NCBI GenBank assembly: GCA_036555065.1
Contig: DATBLZ010000053.1
Location: forward strand, 1 to 44,681
Reading direction: 5' to 3'
DNA from: DATBLZ01 sp036555065
Lineage (GTDB): Bacteria; Pseudomonadota; Gammaproteobacteria; Steroidobacterales; Rariloculaceae
DNA length: 44,681 nucleotides
Below the pieces are notes generated by a model, which saw only the letters and a list, made by a program, of their open reading frames with translations, did no database searches and was not told the DNA's origin. Numbering within the stretch: the stretch's first letter is position 1; each line of letters begins with the position of its first letter. The translations under genes were made by a program, and so were the position numbers. Shown piece by piece: positions 24,037 through 30,699 of this stretch.

Positions 24037-25041
24037 TCAGGCCGCCGCGACGTGCTCCGAACGTAAGCCGAGGCGCTGCAACGCGCACGCGAGGATCGCG
24101 TGAATGAGCTCGCGGTATTCCATCCCGAGAAGATCCGCGAGGATCGGCAAATCCGAGTGACCGGGTGTGAGCCCGGCGAGCGGATTGACCTCGATGAGCG
24201 CCGGCTCCCCAGCGGCATCGAGCCGCACGTCCACGCGTCCCGCGTCGCGACAACCGAGGCAGCGCCAAGCGGCGAGCGCGAGGGATTCGACGGCGACGCA
24301 AAGCGCGCCTTGCCCGAGAATGCGATAGTCGACGAGCTGCTGCCATTGCGCCTTGTTGCGGTAGGAGTAAACCCTCGAGTCGGCCGAGTCGCGCAGCACG
24401 ACTTCGAGCGTGCCGAGCGCCCGCGCATCGGCGCCGGTCCCGAGCATACCGACGGTGAACTCGCGCCCCGGCAAAAAGCGCTCGACGAGCACGGGTTGGT
24501 CGAAACGCGCCAGAAGATCCGCGCAGCGCGCGACGAGCGCGGCCTTGTCGTTGACGACGGACGTGACGTCGATGCCCTTGCTCGTGCCTTCGGCGACGGG
24601 CTTGACGAACAACGGCAGCGGCAGATCGACGGCTTCGGCTTCGGCTGCGGTTGCCACGACCGCGAAATCGGGCGTCGCGATGCCGGCGGCACGGGCGACG
24701 TGCTTGCACATGCCCTTGTGCAGCGTCAACGCGCACACGAGCGGATCGGAGAAGGTGTACGGAACCCCGAACGCCTCGAGCAATGCCGGAACTTGTGACT
24801 CGCGCCCGAACCCGGACAGTCCCTCGGCGATATTGAACACGAGATCCCAACGTTCGCCCGCGACGAGACGTTTGGCGAGCGCTTTGACGTGGCCGATGCG
24901 GACGCACTCGTGGCCGAGCGATGTCAATGCCCCGCACAGGCCGTCGATGGTCTCGGGCGAGTCGAACTCGGCGATCTCAGCCTCGGTGAAGCCGAGCTCG
25001 CGATACTCGTCCTTGAGATCGTACGTGACGCCGATGCGCAT
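24037..25041 (-). CDS. ATP-grasp ligase, D-Ala-D-Ala ligase-like (first copy)
   Basis: This 334-residue ATP-grasp ligase starts MRIGVTYDLKDEY. It has the Ddl-like VFNIAEGLSGFGRES (68-82), the ATP-grasp loop FVKPVAEGTSKGI (145-157), LVERFLPGREFTVGML (185-200) and the metal ligands in IEVNPLAGLTPGHSDLP (E284, N286). An insertion (about 215-245, RDSADSRVYSYRNKAQW) marks it off from housekeeping Ddl. The ATG at 25041 is two bases after the kamA stop, so it should be translationally coupled to the aminomutase. The likely task is joining an amino acid, plausibly beta-lysine, to another carboxylate or amine; this is inference from the operon. Confidence 0.9.
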   Translation of the reverse strand: MRIGVTYDLKDEYRELGFTEAEIAEFDSPETIDGLCGALTSLGHECVRIGHVKALAKRLVAGERWDLVFNIAEGLSGFGRESQVPALLEAFGVPYTFSDPLVCALTLHKGMCKHVARAAGIATPDFAVVATAAEAEAVDLPLPLFVKPVAEGTSKGIDVTSVVNDKAALVARCADLLARFDQPVLVERFLPGREFTVGMLGTGADARALGTLEVVLRDSADSRVYSYRNKAQWQQLVDYRILGQGALCVAVESLALAAWRCLGCRDAGRVDVRLDAAGEPALIEVNPLAGLTPGHSDLPILADLLGMEYRELIHAILACALQRLGLRSEHVAAA

Positions 25042-25043
25042 CG

Positions 25044-26336
25044 TCAGTCGCGCGGCGCTTTCCCGAGGCGACCGCCGGGGTCGGGGTAGCGGCAAGCCTT
25101 GCCTTGGAAGTTCCGCAGGATTAGGTCATCGCCGTCACGGCCGATGACGACGTCGGGAAAGAGCGCGATCTTCCCGCCACCGCCCGGGGCGTCGATGACG
25201 TAGCTCGGAACCGCATAGCCGGTCGTATGCCCGCGCAGCGCCTGGATGAGCGTAAGCCCTTCGTCGACCGTCGTCCTGAAGTGGCTCGAGCCGCTGATCG
25301 GGTCGCATTGATAGAGATAGTAGGGGCGAACGCGGATGCGCAATAGCGCGTGGAACAATTGTTTGAGCGTCTCTGCGTCGTCGTTTATTCCCTTGAGGAG
25401 CACGGTCTGACTGCCGAGCGGGATTCCGGCGTCGGCGAGTCGACCGCAGGCCTCGGCGACCTCGGGTGTGATCTCGCTCGGGTGCGTGAAGTGCAGGCTC
25501 ATCCATAGCGGATGATACTTGCGCAACATTCGCGTCAACGTCGGCGTCACGCGCATCGGCTGCACGACGGGTTGTTTGGTGCCGATTCTCACGAACTCGA
25601 GATGTTTGATGCTGCGGAGCCGCCCGAGGACGTACTCGAGGCGGTCCTCGTCGAGGCTCAGCGGGTCGCCGCCCGATATCAACACGTCGCGCACGGCCGG
25701 TGTTCTCTCGATGTATTCGATCGCCCGGTCGATGTCGGTTTTCTTGAGCGCGCGCTCGCCGCTTGCGCCGACGAGCCGGGCGCGCGTGCAATAACGGCAG
25801 TACACGGAGCAGAAATTCGTCACGAGCAAGAGCACGCGATCGGGGTAGCGGTGGACGAGGCCCGGAACCGGGCTCGTGCCGTCCTCGCCGAGCGGATCGT
25901 CCTGCTCGCCCGGAACCCGGGTGAACTCAGCCAGAGTCGGAATCACCGTCCGGCGCAGCGGCTGCATCGGATCGTCCGGGTCGATGAGACTCATGTAATA
26001 AGGCGTCAGACCGACAGGCAGCGGCCCCGTGTGGCGCGAAATTGCTTCGCGCTCATCGTCCGTCACGCGGATCATGCGCTCGAGTTGCGCGAGGCTGCGA
26101 ATGCGATTGCGGTTCTGCCAACGCCAATCGTTCCAGTCCGTAGGCTTCGCAGCCGGGAAAAAGCGCTCCAGAAAAGCTTGCCCCACAGGGCTCACGACGA
26201 ACTGAGGCGCCGGCAATACCCCTACGGCTGAGGCAGTACGTTTTGCTTTACGAGGCGGGCGGGTCTGATCAGCGAGCGAGAATTCTTCGGCAGGAGCCGG
26301 ACTCGGAGGCTCCTCCAACGACAGCAGTTTATTCAC
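25044..26336 (-). CDS. kamA: Lysine 2,3-aminomutase family radical SAM enzyme
   Basis: This is a radical SAM, PLP-dependent mutase that converts L-lysine to beta-lysine. The iron-sulfur motif is CSVYCRYC (C176, C180, C183). The PLP lysine is K389 in APGGGGK. The two aspartates that hold the lysine side-chain amine in clostridial enzyme are conserved as D345 (YLYQCD) and D382 (IDAPGG), which favours lysine over glutamate as substrate. Length is 430 residues with a variable Pro-rich leader (about 1-45). EpmB-type EF-P modifying enzymes are shorter and no epmA or efp is nearby. The start is GTG 26336 with no good ribosome site. It is the first gene of a four-gene operon with two ATP-grasp ligases and a GNAT. 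Confidence 0.93.
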   Translation of the reverse strand: MNKLLSLEEPPSPAPAEEFSLADQTRPPRKAKRTASAVGVLPAPQFVVSPVGQAFLERFFPAAKPTDWNDWRWQNRNRIRSLAQLERMIRVTDDEREAISRHTGPLPVGLTPYYMSLIDPDDPMQPLRRTVIPTLAEFTRVPGEQDDPLGEDGTSPVPGLVHRYPDRVLLLVTNFCSVYCRYCTRARLVGASGERALKKTDIDRAIEYIERTPAVRDVLISGGDPLSLDEDRLEYVLGRLRSIKHLEFVRIGTKQPVVQPMRVTPTLTRMLRKYHPLWMSLHFTHPSEITPEVAEACGRLADAGIPLGSQTVLLKGINDDAETLKQLFHALLRIRVRPYYLYQCDPISGSSHFRTTVDEGLTLIQALRGHTTGYAVPSYVIDAPGGGGKIALFPDVVIGRDGDDLILRNFQGKACRYPDPGGRLGKAPRD

Positions 26337-26487
26337 CTGCGAAGTGTCCAGGGCGCGGGGCCCATTGCACTGTATTGTTTATCGGCGAGTTCCGTTTTGC
26401 TAGCCGATTGGGCAGACCTTCTGCCCAAAAACGGCGCAAATATAAGGCTATGGCGCAGGAATGCAAGGGCCTCATCGCGAGCGCTCG
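26337..26487. other. Intergenic region upstream of kamA with an inverted repeat
   Basis: This 151-bp AT-richer gap lies between kamA and the cupin gene, both on the minus strand. It holds a perfect 7-bp inverted repeat with a 3-base loop at 26410-26426 (GGGCAGA/TCTGCCC), flanked by AAAAA on the plus-strand side. On the minus (transcribed) strand the T run precedes the hairpin, so it is not an intrinsic terminator; it could be an operator or leader hairpin for kamA. A TATATT-like -10 candidate lies about 20 bp upstream of it. No ORF is supported. Confidence 0.4.
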
Positions 26488-27087
26488 TTACTGTCTGGTT
26501 TCCTCGAGATAGCGGCGCGAGGCGGCTTCGTCCATCAGCGGCACGACCTTGTCGGGATCGATCCGCACCATGATGTAAGTGATGTGGTCGTCGATCTTGG
26601 CGAACTGATGGCCCGTCCCCGCCGGGATCACAAGCACATCGCCGGCCTTGAGCTCCTGCGCGACGGGGTTGCGCATTCCGGCTGCGTTCTGACCGGGGCC
26701 GTTGAGGAAACGCACGGCACGATTGTCTGCGGGGCGCCTCTCGGCATCGATCAGCGCCGGGCTCGTGAGGTTCGTCCCGCTGCCGCTCAATACGACGTAA
26801 ACCTCGGTGACGAGGTCGTGCTCCGCGACTGAGCGGGGCGCCGGCGCATCGAGCTTACCGCGGTGCGCGAGCGCAATCTGCACGTTGGCCCGGCCGATGT
26901 CGACCGAGCGCACTTGCTGATCCGTAAGGCTCTCGGCGACTGCGACGCTTTCGTAGGCCGCAATCTCGGCGGCCGGAATATAGGTCGCCGCGCACATGAT
27001 GCACGACGGCAATACGTCTTGCGCCGATATTCGGCCCACGACGAACGCAACGAGGACGGCAGCACCGAAGTAAAGTGCCCGCTTCAT
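26488..27087 (-). CDS. Secreted cupin-domain protein
   Basis: This 199-residue protein has an N-terminal signal or anchor (residues 1-22, MKRALYFGAAVLVAFVVG). A CIMC pair (C29, C32) follows, and then a single cupin barrel. Cupin motif 1 is H90-x4-E95-x6-G102 (HDLVTEVYVVLSG). Motif 2 is GDVLVIPAGTGHQF with H160. One expected motif 1 histidine is replaced, so a metal site would use H90, E95 and H160. The enzymatic role is unknown. It acts in the periplasm if the signal is real. It is on the same strand upstream of kamA but separated by 151 bp, so it is probably a separate unit; 20 bp separate it from the small gene before it. Confidence 0.82.
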   Translation of the reverse strand: MKRALYFGAAVLVAFVVGRISAQDVLPSCIMCAATYIPAAEIAAYESVAVAESLTDQQVRSVDIGRANVQIALAHRGKLDAPAPRSVAEHDLVTEVYVVLSGSGTNLTSPALIDAERRPADNRAVRFLNGPGQNAAGMRNPVAQELKAGDVLVIPAGTGHQFAKIDDHITYIMVRIDPDKVVPLMDEAASRRYLEETRQ

Positions 27088-27107
27088 AGGAAGGCTCCCG
27101 GATTGTG

Positions 27108-27377
27108 CTAGGGGGTCGCCGTTTTCACGGTTTTTCGCAGCTGGGTCAACTGGACCCGCCCGCGCTTCGGCGAGCGCCGTTCGTTCAGGCCGACGACGAT
27201 CTGCTCGGCGGCGCGCTTGATGGCAGCAATGCTGCCGCGCCGGTAGCCCGTAATGATGTTCGAGCCCTGCCTGATCTCATACCGCACCCAGTCGTTGCCT
27301 TGACTTCCCGCGGGGGCATTCGACTTATGGACCGAGCGAAGCTCGAACGGTTTGTCGTTGGGGTCGCGCCAGCTCAT
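27108..27377 (-). CDS. Conserved-looking hypothetical protein (89 aa)
   Basis: I do not recognise a family with confidence. The 89-residue basic protein has no signal or membrane span. An N-terminal polar segment (SWRDPNDKPFELRSVHKS) is followed by beta-like WVRYEIRQGSNIITGYRRGS, a helix (IAAIKRAAEQIVVGLNERR) and a basic tail. This looks like a compact folded domain and not a chance frame. It lies 20 bp before the cupin gene on the same strand and diverges from the YjdJ-like acetyltransferase. A -10-like TAGGAT lies 11 bases before the ATG, suggesting a very short leader. Confidence 0.65.
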   Translation of the reverse strand: MSWRDPNDKPFELRSVHKSNAPAGSQGNDWVRYEIRQGSNIITGYRRGSIAAIKRAAEQIVVGLNERRSPKRGRVQLTQLRKTVKTATP

Positions 27378-27433
27378 ATGGGCCCGTCATCCTACAGGAA
27401 AACGCCCTCGCTGCCACGGTAGACTGGACGCCC

Positions 27434-27724
27434 ATGGGGCTCGAAGTACGCCACGAGGCCGCCCGGAGGCGGTTCGTCGCGACGGCCGGGACCGGCCGCG
27501 AGGCCGTTCTCGAATACCGCGTCGCGGCGAACGGGGTCCTCGACTACCACCACACGTTCGTACCGCCGGAGGCGCGCGGCCAGGGCCTTGCGAGCCAACT
27601 CGTCTCGCAGGCGCTCGATCATGCCCGCGACCACGGCCACAAGGTCCGCCCGAGCTGCCCGTTCGTAGCCCGATTCATCGCCGCACATCCCGAGTACGCG
27701 GCACTCGTCGAATCAGTGCCCTAG
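27434..27724 (+). CDS. Small GNAT-family acetyltransferase (YjdJ/YidJ-like)
   Basis: This 96-residue protein is a minimal GNAT domain of the Gcn5-like YjdJ type. It has a beta-rich N terminus, HTFVPPEARGQGLASQLV carrying the acetyl-CoA GQG loop, and the group signature around RPSCPFVARFIAAHPEYAALV. The natural substrate is not established for these proteins. The ATG at 27434 has no ribosome site; a TAGACT -10-like box (27420-27425) lies eight bases upstream, so the message may be leaderless. It diverges from the 89-residue gene. Confidence 0.88.
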   Translation: MGLEVRHEAARRRFVATAGTGREAVLEYRVAANGVLDYHHTFVPPEARGQGLASQLVSQALDHARDHGHKVRPSCPFVARFIAAHPEYAALVESVP

Positions 27725-27758
27725 AGCGAGTCTGCCGTAAGGGGCCGCTCCGCATCGA

Positions 27759-27791
27759 TGTGGATAACTCGGTGGAAAACTCTTGTGAACC
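27759..27791. promoter_or_regulatory. DnaA-box-like 12-bp repeats in the 260-bp gap before the RDD gene
   Basis: The gap 27725-27984 holds no supported ORF. At 27759-27767 is a perfect DnaA 9-mer (TGTGGATAA). It is the start of a 12-bp near-repeat: the next unit, GGTGGAAAACTC, matches at 10 of 12 positions, and a third, weaker one (TTGTGAACC) starts at 27783. An AT-richer stretch with GATC (about 27863-27882) follows. The cluster resembles DnaA-binding arrays, but no origin genes (dnaA, rpmH, gidA) are nearby. Confidence 0.4.
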
Positions 27792-27984
27792 AGACGCTTA
27801 AAGTGAGCTCTCAGAGTCGTTTAACATTGCGCAGCGCGCCTCGTCGAGGCCTATTGTCTTCCGGATCAATAAGTTAATAGGGTCTCCTGAGACGAGAATC
27901 CAGAAGGACCGCCAAACGCCCGCAGGGCGTCGGCTGGCGACGCTTGTGGAATTGTCCCGTGATGCCCGCTGCTACACTGGCCCC

Positions 27985-28440
27985 GTGCTCGACGCAGCCG
28001 AACGGCCGAGCGGCTTAGCGCGCCGCTTGGCGGCCCTGTGTTACGACGCCTTGCTATTGCTCGCGCTCCTCGCCGTGCTGACGGCTCTTCTGATCGGCCT
28101 GCGAGGCGGGGCTGCGATCCCACCCGGAACCTGGTGGTTCCAAGCCCTCGTCGTCGGTGTTTGCGTGCTGTTCTACGCGTGGTTCTGGACGCACGGCGGC
28201 CAGACGCTCGGCATGCGCGCTTGGCGTATCCAAGTGCTCCGCAATGATGGAACGGCGCTCCGCTGGCGGGACGCGCTGCTGCGTTTCGGCGCGGCGTGGC
28301 TCGCGGTGCTGCCGGCCGGTTGGGGGTTCTGGTCGTGTCTACTCGATGCCGAGAAGCGTTGTTGGCACGATCGGCTCACACGCACACGTGTGCGCGAGAT
28401 CCCGGCGACGCCGAAGGCGGCGACGGTCAACGAACCCTGA
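27985..28440 (+). CDS. RDD family membrane protein
   Basis: This 151-residue protein has the RDD domain: LARRLAALCYDALLL (first helix with R and D), a second span (VVGVCVLFYAWFWTHGGQTLGMRAWRI, the family's conserved GQTLG core) and a third near the C terminus, ending in CWHDRLTRTRV. Function is unknown; some RDD proteins act in cation/proton exchange or aid other membrane proteins. Start: GTG 27985 and not the ATG-like codon at 27946, because a TGC-TACACT extended -10 at 27973-27978 ends six bases before this GTG. The 3' end overlaps the convergent lptG by 14 bases. Confidence 0.87.
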   Translation: MLDAAERPSGLARRLAALCYDALLLLALLAVLTALLIGLRGGAAIPPGTWWFQALVVGVCVLFYAWFWTHGGQTLGMRAWRIQVLRNDGTALRWRDALLRFGAAWLAVLPAGWGFWSCLLDAEKRCWHDRLTRTRVREIPATPKAATVNEP

Positions 28441-29497
28441 TCAAAGCAATCGTAACCACGGCCAGGAGCACCGCGCTCGGCGCCCACGCGACGATGATGG
28501 GATCGACGTCGAATACTTCCCCGCTGCGCGCAGCGACCTGGACGACAACGTAGTAGCTCAGGCCGATGACGAGGCCGACGACGAGGCGCGCACCCGTGCC
28601 TGCTGAGCGCAAGCCGCCAAATACGAATGGCAGCGCGAGCACCATCATCAACGCAACCGAGGCAACATTCGCGAGCCGCGTCCAGTAGGCGATGAGGTAC
28701 CGCCGCGCATCGAGATCATTGGCGCGCAGATACGCGATGTAGCGCTGTAGCGCGACGACGCCGAGCAGATCTTCGCGGACGACCGACAGGCTCAACAGGT
28801 CCGGGCTGATGTCGTACGTCGGGCGGAGCTCGGGCACACGCGTGGCCTGGATTCGGTCCGCCGCGAAGACGGTCTCGGCGTAGTTGCTGAGCAACCACTC
28901 GTTCGTCGGGCCGATGTCGGCCATGTCCGCTTTCGCTACCTTCGTTACTTGTTGCGATGCATCGAGCTCGAAGAGCGATATTCCGCCGCCGAGCCCGATG
29001 CCTTGGCTCGGCCTACGCAGGTTAATGATGCGATTGCCGTCCTTGAGCCAAATCGACTGGCCACGCTCCAAGTCGATGTCCTCGTGCAAGGCGGCCGTGC
29101 GCAGCTCACGCGCATACGCGCCAAGCGATGGAGCGAGCGATTCGCCGAGCAGGACCATGAGCACGATGAGACCGAAGCCGGCAAGCGTCAGAGCGCCGAG
29201 CATGCGAAAATGCGAGATGCCGCTCGCGCGCATCACGACGAGCTCGCGATGCACGGCGAGATTGCCGAGCCCAAACAGCGCGCCCACGAACGCCCCCACC
29301 GGCAGTACTTCGAATACCATGCGCGGCAAACGTAGAAGCACATAACTTATCGCCGTCGCCATGGAGTAGTCGCCGGTGCCGACGTCGTCGAGTTGGCCGA
29401 CGAACTCGATCACGCTGCCGACGAGGACAATCGCGAGCATCACGAGCCCGACCCCCTTGAGCACGGTGACGATGAGGTAGCTACGCAGTAGGCTCAT
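28427..29497 (-). CDS. lptG: LPS export ABC transporter permease LptG
   Basis: LptG is one of two inner-membrane permeases of the LptB2FG complex that extracts lipopolysaccharide and passes it to LptC and LptA. The 356-residue protein has the family start (MSLLRSYLIVTVLKGV), paired N-terminal spans and a coupling helix region (RELVVMRASGIS). A periplasmic beta-jellyroll (about 130-265, ERGQSIWLKDGNRIINLRR) and C-terminal spans (ending VVTIALIRVR) follow. The ATG at 29497 overlaps the end of lptF by 17 bases, indicating coupling. The 3' end overlaps the convergent RDD gene. The ATPase gene lptB is not in the window, as is usual. Confidence 0.96.
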   Translation of the reverse strand: MSLLRSYLIVTVLKGVGLVMLAIVLVGSVIEFVGQLDDVGTGDYSMATAISYVLLRLPRMVFEVLPVGAFVGALFGLGNLAVHRELVVMRASGISHFRMLGALTLAGFGLIVLMVLLGESLAPSLGAYARELRTAALHEDIDLERGQSIWLKDGNRIINLRRPSQGIGLGGGISLFELDASQQVTKVAKADMADIGPTNEWLLSNYAETVFAADRIQATRVPELRPTYDISPDLLSLSVVREDLLGVVALQRYIAYLRANDLDARRYLIAYWTRLANVASVALMMVLALPFVFGGLRSAGTGARLVVGLVIGLSYYVVVQVAARSGEVFDVDPIIVAWAPSAVLLAVVTIALIRVR

Positions 29498-30593
29498 GTC
29501 TCGTCCTCGAGTCATAAGCAAACGGCCGCGGTCGCGCGAGCACGCCGGACTGCTTGAGCAAGAAACCAATCGCGCCGAGCCCGAGCACCGCGTGCACCCA
29601 CCACATGCCGAGCCATTCGGGCACGCCGTTGCGCTCGACGGCAATACGCGCGATCGACAAAGAGTCTATGTAGATCACATAGATCAAAAGACCCACGCCG
29701 ATTCGCGCATACCGCCCCTCGCGCGGCGCCGAACGGCTCAACGGCACCGCGACGAGTGCCAGGACGATCAACGACAACGGCGCAGACAGGCGCCGCTGCA
29801 GCTCGGCGCGATCGGCGGAAGCGTGCGATGCGAGCAACTCGCTCGTGGGTCGGCTTGTCGGAGAGTCGACGGGCTTCCCGGCTTCCTCGATTCGCAAGGG
29901 GCTGCCGTGCTCGCCGAAGGCCGCGACGAGAAACTCAGCTTCGCCCGGCTTGCCCTCGACTCGCCGGCCGTCATAGAGCAGAAATGTAGGCGCCCCGTCG
30001 TTTCCTTCGGCGACCCGTTCGCCGCGTTTCGCCGTCACGACGAACACGCGGCCGTCGCGCTCGCCTTGTATGAACACGTCGCTGAGGCGGTTGCCTTCGA
30101 CCTCGCGCGCATAGAGAACCGCGCGCCCGGAATCGAACGGCGTGAATCGGCCGGGCTCGATACCCACGAGGTTCGTCGTTGCGCGCGCCGCCTGCCTAAT
30201 TTCTTCGATGCGGCGCTCGGCCTCCGGCATTCTTGCAAGCACGAGCCAGCACGTGAGAACGGCGAGCACGAGCGTGAGCACGCCAACGGGAACCAGCAAG
30301 CGCAAAGGCCCGATGCCGGATGCGCCGAGCGCGGCCGTCTCGGAATCACGGTTAAGGCGCGCGAGAGCGAGCATGATGCCGAGCAAAAGGCCCACGGGCA
30401 TCAAGAACGTCAGGTAACGCAGAAACGTCAGACGGAACACTTCGAACACGGCGTCTTTCGGCACCGTATTCGCGGCAGCGTCGCCGAGAATCTCGGCGAA
30501 TTGATTGCTCATGAGAATCGTGAGCAAGATCGCCACGACGAGAACGGTGGCGTAAAACGCCTCGCGCAGAACGTACCGGCTGATCAGACTCAA
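29481..30593 (-). CDS. lptF: LPS export ABC transporter permease LptF
   Basis: LptF is the partner permease of LptG. The 370-residue product shows the family layout: RYVLREAF start, spans at about 15-35 and 60-80, the coupling motif near ETAALGASGIG, a periplasmic jellyroll (about 135-260, with FTPFDSGRAVLYAREVEG) and three C-terminal spans. The start is TTG 30593, the only candidate that keeps the conserved N terminus; GGA lies eight bases upstream. It diverges from pepA across a 106-bp region, an arrangement very common in gammaproteobacteria and a good support for both calls. Confidence 0.96.
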   Translation of the reverse strand: MSLISRYVLREAFYATVLVVAILLTILMSNQFAEILGDAAANTVPKDAVFEVFRLTFLRYLTFLMPVGLLLGIMLALARLNRDSETAALGASGIGPLRLLVPVGVLTLVLAVLTCWLVLARMPEAERRIEEIRQAARATTNLVGIEPGRFTPFDSGRAVLYAREVEGNRLSDVFIQGERDGRVFVVTAKRGERVAEGNDGAPTFLLYDGRRVEGKPGEAEFLVAAFGEHGSPLRIEEAGKPVDSPTSRPTSELLASHASADRAELQRRLSAPLSLIVLALVAVPLSRSAPREGRYARIGVGLLIYVIYIDSLSIARIAVERNGVPEWLGMWWVHAVLGLGAIGFLLKQSGVLARPRPFAYDSRTRHEPTA

Positions 30594-30699
30594 CGCGTGA
30601 TTCCGTTCGAGTAGCGAGAGTTAATCGAGTACACTACGCCGCATCAAAATCGCTGCCGAGCGGCACGATAGCACACGCCGCTCTCGAGGAGTGCCCTGC

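Noticed and set aside
24003..24692. Upstream extension of the second ATP-grasp frame
   Set aside because: It overlaps the first ATP-grasp gene in another frame, is Arg/Ser-rich and lacks homology; the ATG at 24002 begins the family-like sequence.
25044..26336. KamA as EpmB (EF-P lysine modification)
   Set aside because: The protein is longer than EpmB, neighbours are ATP-grasp and GNAT genes instead of efp or epmA, and the substrate aspartates match free-lysine aminomutases.
26410..26430. Rho-independent terminator for the cupin gene
   Set aside because: The minus-strand transcript would meet the T run before the hairpin, the wrong order for termination.
27725..27984. Possible chromosomal origin of replication
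   Set aside because: One good and one near DnaA site are present, but dnaA, dnaN, rpmH, gidA and a clear unwinding region are absent. It is kept only as a DnaA-box finding.
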